From positions 1 to 27,016 of the IMG/VR virus record IMGVR_UViG_3300042479_000770: a stretch of 27,016 nt of DNA, one strand, 5' to 3'. Source of the stretch: a virus. The position numbers and the translations under genes are program-made. This document shows, piece after piece, positions 22,353 to 27,016 of this stretch. The notes beneath the pieces are model-generated. The model made no database searches and was not told where the DNA came from. It worked only from the letters and a program-made list of their open reading frames with translations. The number at the start of each line of letters is the position of its first letter. Positions within the stretch are counted from its first letter, which is position 1.

Positions 22353-22800
22353 TGATTAATTTAAATAAGACCTGATATTTGTCTTTCGTTTTACCCGCAT
22401 CCTTTAAATCTTCTTTGGTAATTTCAGGGTATTCGATTTCAATTTCTTGATTTAAAAGTACACCATATTCATTATCAAATTCGATGTATTGTGGGTTAAT
22501 AACTTTACCAGTTACATTACCCTCCTCATCTTTCAATTCATTATACATTTTAACTAAGACTCCACCCTTACCATCTTCTTCACCATATTTTTTGATTAAC
22601 TCATCTCTTAATGCTTCAACCTTAGTTCTCTCACCTTTAAGTTCTGTTGAGAAGTCACTCAATTCATATTTCAAAATGATTGAAAGGTTTTGTTTACTGA
22701 ATCCCTCAAACACTTGTTCTCCGGTTTGTGGTTCAATATATCCGTTTATTTCACTTTCTAATTGTAGAACATCTCCTAATTTTAATGTAATTTTTTCCAT
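22330..22800 (-). CDS. phage hypothetical protein, DUF1617-like (156 aa)
   Basis: A 156-residue acidic/basic mixed helical protein with no membrane segment. It begins MEKITLKLGDVLQLESEING. The centre has SIILKYELSDFSTELKGERTKVEALRDELIKKYG, a long amphipathic helix, followed by EYGVLLNQEIEIEYPEI. The order of a Leu-rich start, an R..ELIKKYG helix and an E..LL..E.EIE stretch resembles DUF1617-type proteins of tailed phages, which are thought to be small tail-related or assembly proteins. That comparison is from memory. It is the last gene of a minus-strand unit and ends in the bidirectional terminator. A TATA-type site lies upstream. Confidence 0.6.
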   Translation of the reverse strand: MEKITLKLGDVLQLESEINGYIEPQTGEQVFEGFSKQNLSIILKYELSDFSTELKGERTKVEALRDELIKKYGEEDGKGGVLVKMYNELKDEEGNVTGKVINPQYIEFDNEYGVLLNQEIEIEYPEITKEDLKDAGKTKDKYQVLFKLIKKEKGTL

Positions 22801-22810
22801 ATTTTTTTAA

Positions 22811-22830
22811 TTCTATTTTTATAATATATA
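22811..22830 (-). promoter_or_regulatory. TATA-type late-promoter-like site
   Basis: On the minus strand TATATATTATAAAAATAGAA lies 10 bases upstream of the ATG at 22800. It is very close to the sequence before the aminotransferase gene (TATATTATAAAAA) although the genes are unrelated and on opposite strands. This parallel is the best support for a shared promoter class. Confidence 0.35.
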
Positions 22831-22853
22831 TCTTAATTTTAAAAATGTAAAGA

Positions 22854-23861
22854 TTAAATTATCGTCAATAATGCATAAGTAATCATAATAGATATCCACA
22901 CAATTAAAGCCTTCAAGTAGGTCATAAATCCAGTGTGGAAATACTTCTGACCGATTGGTAGACATTTATGTGATGGGGATATCAAATATGCTGAATATTC
23001 CAATGTAAAGAATAATACGAAATATTGCATACCAAATACACTCGTTAATAAACTAACAATACTCGCATATTTTGCGGAAGATCCCAACATAAATGATGAT
23101 AGAAATGATATCATTGCAACAACTAGAATGTGTTCAGGTTTACTATATTGTTTAATATACCCTTCAATTACATTATAATATGAACCAACCAAGTTACCAA
23201 GAATAATAACCAACGCCACTATCCATATTAATTCCCAATCAATATACCCTAATATTTTATTCCAACTCTTAGAGTAATATACTAACCATACTGTAAATCC
23301 AGTAAAGAAACCAAAATAGTATTGGGTAAAGAATACACACATTAATATGGTTACTAAAAATGGTATAACCACCATAGTTATATTTTGCATATTAATTGGT
23401 CCATCCTTAACTTCGATATCAATCTCATCATCTTCTAATGATAAAATGTAATAGGTTACATACAAGACTGAAATTAAAAGTAATGGCCAAATATATGACA
23501 TGAATTGCATATAGGTTAAACCTAATACCGCCATTGGAATGATAACTGTTTTCTCCAATGGTGACCACAGATAATAGTGATGTGTTGCAAGATAGTCAAT
23601 GATGCCAAACTTCTTACGTTTCTTATTATCTATAGGTGCAATACTATTCAACATAGATGCTGATAACGCAACACGTCCAGGAATAGGTAAGATACCACCA
23701 AAGAGTGACACTAAAAATACCACCATTCTTTTAGACTTAACTTTTTGTTCAAGTAGTCTGAAGATGTCCATAAGGTATCCTCTTTCTTTGAGGATACCTG
23801 TTACGAACATAATGAATATTAAATAGACAAGAAACTCTTGTCCTTTGATTAGAATTGACAT
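22854..23861 (-). CDS. DUF401-like multi-pass inner-membrane permease
   Basis: A 335-residue polytopic membrane protein with about nine hydrophobic segments. Two conserved loops support the family: SLFGGILPIPGRVALSASML (53-72), like the GLLPMPGGA..SA loop of DUF401 (PF04165), and SAYLISPSHKCLPIGQKYF near the C-terminus, like its SP-H-CL..EYF loop. IDYLATHHYYLWSPLEKT in the middle is another loop in the place of the family's INYWFRHxWE. DUF401 is in the ion-transporter superfamily of carboxylate/anion permeases; substrates are unknown. It is about 60 residues shorter than usual, missing an N-terminal part. It lies two bases after the receptor gene (TAATTATG). Confidence 0.7.
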   Translation of the reverse strand: MSILIKGQEFLVYLIFIMFVTGILKERGYLMDIFRLLEQKVKSKRMVVFLVSLFGGILPIPGRVALSASMLNSIAPIDNKKRKKFGIIDYLATHHYYLWSPLEKTVIIPMAVLGLTYMQFMSYIWPLLLISVLYVTYYILSLEDDEIDIEVKDGPINMQNITMVVIPFLVTILMCVFFTQYYFGFFTGFTVWLVYYSKSWNKILGYIDWELIWIVALVIILGNLVGSYYNVIEGYIKQYSKPEHILVVAMISFLSSFMLGSSAKYASIVSLLTSVFGMQYFVLFFTLEYSAYLISPSHKCLPIGQKYFHTGFMTYLKALIVWISIMITYALLTII

Positions 23862-23863
23862 AA

Positions 23864-25636
23864 TTAAAAATTATATTTAAGGTTTAAATTAATACTTCTT
23901 GTTGGTAAATCAACTGACGATCCCCAGACTCTACTAGCATCATTAAATAAGTTATAAAACAACATTGTGTATTCTAAATTTTTATACTTTGTGGTGTATC
24001 CAACGTTCACCAATCTCACACCTTTATTGTGTAAAAATTGTCGAACATCATTTCTATCTGCAAATGATAAAGATTGATCAATTGGTTGATATCTACCTTC
24101 CACCCATAGCTTATTATAATTTAGTTTGATGTAGCCAAAATATGGTACTGTTTTATCAACTGGTTCTGTTGTTCCTGTTAATCTTTTAACACCATAAACA
24201 TATTCTGCTCTAGCATTCACACCTAGTTTAGTTCCAAACAAACTATCATTAAAATAACCTAACGTTGCGCCATTTACTGAGACACCACCAATGTTATCGG
24301 TCCTAAATACGTTTGTCGATAGTACGGTTACATTAAATGCATCATCTAATTCTTTGAAGTAAACATCAAAATATAAATTACTTCTTTTATAACCAAATCG
24401 ATATGTTTGACCTCTCTCTTGTATTAAATCCGGGTTTGGTAATTGTGTACCTCTACCATTTGTCATTGCTTGTTTAATCATCAAATAACTTGGTGCGTTT
24501 AAGCTATTGTCATAACTTGCAAATAGACCTTTGTATCCAACAATTGCTGAATATTCAAAACCATTAAATGGATCAATATCAGTTATTTGAACATTCTTTA
24601 ATCCTAAACTTGTGTAAACTTTTACTTTATAAATTTCATTAATCCAACGAATACCATGCTTTGTTGTTTTATAATCATCGTTTGATACCCCGCCAACTAA
24701 ACCATTTTCATATCTTATTTTTTCGATTGTGTTTGTTGAATATATACTAAATGAATGTGGTAATTGATATTCAAGATTTGCGGTATATGCGTCTAGGTGA
24801 CTAGCAACTTTTTTTGTCCCATCTAAAATATCTTCCGCACTATTTTGATATGCAAGATTTACACGTAGTCTGTTTAAATTCATCTCATGATTAACAAACA
24901 AATATCTTTGTAGTTCCCACGTATAAACCGCCGGTCTTTGATAACCAGAACTTCTGAAACCACCGTTCCATCTATCTGTTCTTTCTAAATCATTTGATTG
25001 TGAAAAAATTAAAGTTGTTTTTTGTGTTGAAGACCAGTTGGCTTCAGACACCAATGCTTTTTGGTTGTAAGCACTGTGTTGAAATGTACTATCTGGAGAT
25101 ATAACATTACCATAATCGATGTTGTTAAAACCAATACCAAATTTCTTACCTTTATAAGATGCTGATTGGCTAAATCCATCCGTACCACCCACATAATTTA
25201 ATCCAACATGTGATGATTGTACACCAACCTTTCTTTCGATTGTTCCACCAATATTACCACCATCTGTAATAGAAATTAACTTTGTAAATTCTAGTGGAAC
25301 CCATCCAAAATATTGATTTGGTCCAGTTCTAAATAAACCGTTATTAACCCTAATACCATTAATTGATTGGTCAACTTGATTACCAGTAAACGCACCAACA
25401 TATGGACTTAATTGTCCCGGACTTGTTTCTTGAATGCGTGCAGAGTTCAAATATACTTTCGGATTTTTTATTACTTGTTGCACCTGATAGTTGGTGCCAC
25501 CAACAACAACAACTTCTTTTAATTCTATTGAAGCTGTGTCTTTTTGAGTTGTACTGTTACCTTTTTGTCCAAATGACATAGTGGTAGTAAACAATAGTGC
25601 TAACATTAGCGATAGCATTGTGATTGTTTTTCTCAT
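23864..25636 (-). CDS. TonB-dependent receptor-like outer-membrane protein
   Basis: With ATG 25636 the 590-residue product has a clear signal peptide (MRKTITMLSLMLALLFTTTM, cleavage likely after SFG at about 23). It is followed by a TonB-box-like IELKEVVVVG (37-46), a plug-domain-like region (about 47-140, with GQLSPYVGAFTGNQVDQSIN and GIRVNN), and then alternating beta-type sequence to a C-terminal Phe (LNLNLKYNF end), the outer-membrane signature. It is short for the family (usually 700-1000) and lacks the carboxypeptidase-like domain common in Bacteroidota receptors. The longer reading from 25753 is rejected because it runs through the tRNA. A receptor of this type in a phage is unusual. 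Confidence 0.75.
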   Translation of the reverse strand: MRKTITMLSLMLALLFTTTMSFGQKGNSTTQKDTASIELKEVVVVGGTNYQVQQVIKNPKVYLNSARIQETSPGQLSPYVGAFTGNQVDQSINGIRVNNGLFRTGPNQYFGWVPLEFTKLISITDGGNIGGTIERKVGVQSSHVGLNYVGGTDGFSQSASYKGKKFGIGFNNIDYGNVISPDSTFQHSAYNQKALVSEANWSSTQKTTLIFSQSNDLERTDRWNGGFRSSGYQRPAVYTWELQRYLFVNHEMNLNRLRVNLAYQNSAEDILDGTKKVASHLDAYTANLEYQLPHSFSIYSTNTIEKIRYENGLVGGVSNDDYKTTKHGIRWINEIYKVKVYTSLGLKNVQITDIDPFNGFEYSAIVGYKGLFASYDNSLNAPSYLMIKQAMTNGRGTQLPNPDLIQERGQTYRFGYKRSNLYFDVYFKELDDAFNVTVLSTNVFRTDNIGGVSVNGATLGYFNDSLFGTKLGVNARAEYVYGVKRLTGTTEPVDKTVPYFGYIKLNYNKLWVEGRYQPIDQSLSFADRNDVRQFLHNKGVRLVNVGYTTKYKNLEYTMLFYNLFNDASRVWGSSVDLPTRSINLNLKYNF

Positions 25637-25669
25637 TTTGTTTTTGTTTAAGAAAAGTTTATAAAATTG

Positions 25670-25759
25670 CGGGGAGGAAGAGATTCGGACTCTCGATTGA
25701 ATGTTAAGTCCAATAGCAGCTTCGGAGGCTGTCGGTTTAAACCACTCACCCACCTCCCC
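25670..25759 (-). tRNA. tRNA with long variable arm (class II), anticodon CCG by position
   Basis: Acceptor stem GGGGAGG (25759-25753) pairs with CCTCCCC (25677-25671), followed by discriminator G. D-stem GGT/ACC encloses GAGTGGTTTAA. The anticodon stem CAGC/GCTG closes a 7-base loop CTCCGAA with U33 and A37 in place, putting CCG at 25725-25723; position 27-43 is an A-C mismatch. A long variable arm, ATTGGA-CTTAACA-TTCAAT, and T-stem GAGAG/CTCTT follow. No CCA is encoded. The body and G73 resemble tRNA-Ser, but the anticodon CCG would read the Arg codon CGG. It is on the same strand as, and 34 bases before, the receptor gene. Confidence 0.8.
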
Positions 25760-25760
25760 T

Positions 25761-25780
25761 TACAATATATTATAATATAA
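25761..25780 (-). promoter_or_regulatory. TATA-type site upstream of the tRNA
   Basis: TTATATTATAATATATTGTA on the minus strand directly precedes the tRNA 5' end and lies in the 43-base gap after the methyltransferase gene. It resembles the TATATTATAA element before 13733 and 22800. Whether it is a promoter or only AT-rich spacer cannot be decided by eye. Confidence 0.25.
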
Positions 25781-25802
25781 ACAAAAAATATCAGATAATC
25801 AA

Positions 25803-26468
25803 CTACCTCTCAATTAAAAATATTCCAAGACCATTCCAAAAATCATTACTATCTTCGCCGGATGTGTATAATTGTATTGAGTGTTTTATAAATAAGTTAT
25901 TATCCTCAACAAATTTTTCAAACGACCCATTATCCCAATTCCAGTCATCCATAATAAGAATTGTTTCATTGGAAAATATCGGTAACATATTTGTTAACGC
26001 AACGTACTGGTCATGAAATTTTGTTTCTCCATCATAAAAAATGATATCAACATTTGGTAATGTTTTGAAATCGAAAGTTTGATAGTCTGTTTTATAAACC
26101 GATGTCTTATCCACATTACCAAACCTTTTAACATTGCTTATAAATTCTTCTTGTGGTAATATATCAATATTATGTTTATAATAGTTGCCAATTTTTTGAC
26201 TAACTCCCTTAGGTGTTAGATTTGGTGACATAAAGTTATCAACACCTATTGAGTGGATGTCATTACCATAGATAGCAGAACAAAAAGTAGCTCCTCGAAA
26301 AACACCAATCTCAAGATATGTTGCACCATCAATATTACAAATGTTATTTAAAAAACATCTAACTTTATTACTGGTTATCCCATGAATATCTAAAATATCT
26401 TGAGTTAGTTTTGATACCTCAAGTTTACCCCATTCAATCGAGTCATCAATATGTTTAATTAAGTCCAT
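25803..26468 (-). CDS. SAM-dependent methyltransferase (Methyltransf_24-like)
   Basis: With ATG 26468 the product has 221 residues; ATG at 26492 is possible but deeper in the neighbour. The SAM loop is TYLEIGVFRGATFCSAI (50-66), followed by IHSIGVDNF (71-79). Later DIIFYDGETKFHDQY and ETILIMDDWNWDNG match the metal/acid motifs of the same family as the enzyme at 13080 (IDGNH and FDDYGGGW), although overall similarity is low. It overlaps the next upstream gene by 14 bases, so the two are co-expressed. A sugar or peptide target is likely by analogy with glycan-block members, but this is inference. Confidence 0.78.
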   Translation of the reverse strand: MDLIKHIDDSIEWGKLEVSKLTQDILDIHGITSNKVRCFLNNICNIDGATYLEIGVFRGATFCSAIYGNDIHSIGVDNFMSPNLTPKGVSQKIGNYYKHNIDILPQEEFISNVKRFGNVDKTSVYKTDYQTFDFKTLPNVDIIFYDGETKFHDQYVALTNMLPIFSNETILIMDDWNWDNGSFEKFVEDNNLFIKHSIQLYTSGEDSNDFWNGLGIFLIER

Positions 26469-27016
26469 GCGATTTCTTTTTATGGTCAGCAACGATGTCG
26501 CAATAATTACAATCCCAACATTGGAATTTACATTTCTTTATTTTATTTCTCCATCCCTTCAATTCATCATATGGTATACCGTCCAAATATGTTTCAGAGG
26601 TCTTGGAGAGTACTTCACTATTTGCAACATAGGAGTCAACAATTTCAATTGTTTCATCTAATCTATTAAAACTATCTCTACCGTGCATTTTGAATACGTC
26701 AATGTACTCCAATAATTCATCAAACTCTTCTTTAAATGGTGGTATTGTGGCCGCTTTAAAAAAGAATGCATTGATTTCTTTTTCCCATTTGTATTCACAT
26801 GTTACTTTGGATATCTCATGATGAAAATATGGTAGTTCATTAGGTTGTCTAAGGTTGTTATATGAATAGTGTTCATCCATAACTGGACATCTACCTAAAC
26901 AACCTTCATTAACAAGTAATGATAGTTTTACATATCTACCTTTCTCCTCATAATATTTTAATTGTGCCTTCTTGATGTTTTTTAATTCTTCAACATCCCT
27001 CATTAAAATCCTATCG
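26455..27016 (-). CDS. C-terminal part of a probable TIM-barrel enzyme (U32 peptidase / radical-SAM-like), truncated
   Basis: The minus-strand frame is open to the window end: the 13 bases before the ATG at 27003 continue as D-R-I-L without a stop, so the true start is outside. The visible part has KLSLLVNEGCLGRCPVMDEH, a strand ending in Asn-x-x-Cys-x-x-x-Cys-Pro...His, which is the pattern I know from the metal-binding strand of U32 peptidase-like and related TIM-barrel proteins. Further on come VFKMHGRDS, a strand-loop typical of late barrel units, and a Cys-rich end CKFQCWDCNYC. It could bind Fe-S or Zn. It is coupled to the methyltransferase by a 14-base overlap. Family assignment is tentative. 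Confidence 0.5.
   Translation of the reverse strand, partial: DRILMRDVEELKNIKKAQLKYYEEKGRYVKLSLLVNEGCLGRCPVMDEHYSYNNLRQPNELPYFHHEISKVTCEYKWEKEINAFFFKAATIPPFKEEFDELLEYIDVFKMHGRDSFNRLDETIEIVDSYVANSEVLSKTSETYLDGIPYDELKGWRNKIKKCKFQCWDCNYCDIVADHKKKSHGLN

Noticed and set aside
25637-25753. 39-residue N-terminal extension of the receptor reading frame
   Set aside because: The extension is the translation of the tRNA gene on the same strand, and a perfect signal peptide starts at the internal ATG at 25636.
1-27016. CRISPR array, insertion sequence or integrase/att site
   Set aside because: No regularly spaced direct repeats, no transposase or recombinase motifs, and no second copy of the tRNA end was seen by eye.

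Overview
The window looks like 27 kb from a large, AT-rich tailed-phage genome infecting a Bacteroidota host. Phage-like traits are dense packing on both strands, many very small genes, long runs of genes coupled by ATGA/TAATG overlaps, a phage-type thymidylate synthase, two orphan DNA methyltransferases, a DUF192 gene, a tRNA, and a short protein resembling a segment of T4-type capsid proteins. The host inference rests on starts lacking Shine-Dalgarno sequences and on at least three promoters with the Bacteroidota layout TTTG-N18/20-TAnnTTT(G), at 1412-1441, 7414-7445 and 8499-8530, plus a TonB-dependent receptor of Bacteroidota style. No terminase, portal, polymerase or integrase is in the window, so the phage assignment is inference.

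Layout. (1) 1-8465, mostly minus strand: a truncated conserved phage gene, a small membrane protein, a C5-cytosine methyltransferase, two tandem PcfJ-like paralogues, thymidylate synthase, five small mainly membrane-associated genes, and an N6A/N4C-type methyltransferase. Two plus-strand genes interrupt this: a 42-residue very basic protein and a DUF192 protein. (2) 8554-22335, plus strand: two small genes and then one almost gapless block of glycan-synthesis genes. It holds two GT4 glycosyltransferases, four GT-A-type glycosyltransferases (one less certain), two methyltransferases, a DegT aminotransferase, a left-handed beta-helix acyltransferase, a phytanoyl-CoA-dioxygenase-like oxygenase, a KAS III (FabH-like) enzyme with its complete catalytic triad, a FabG-like SDR and a GalE-like epimerase. 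Three small proteins with shared sequence motifs, one capsid-like, sit inside the block. (3) 22330-27016, minus strand: a DUF1617-like small protein; a tRNA, TonB-receptor-like protein and DUF401-like permease in one line; a methyltransferase; and the C-terminal part of a probable TIM-barrel enzyme cut by the window end.

How the genes may work together. In the plus-strand block the aminotransferase could make an amino sugar, KAS III plus SDR could make a short 3-hydroxyacyl group from host acyl-ACP or acyl-CoA, and the beta-helix acyltransferase could join the two. The oxygenase and methyltransferases would decorate the product and the glycosyltransferases would assemble it, either on virion proteins or on the host surface. 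In the right-hand block an outer-membrane receptor and an inner-membrane permease two bases apart suggest a phage-borne uptake or envelope-remodelling module. Both ideas are inferences from domain content and gene order.
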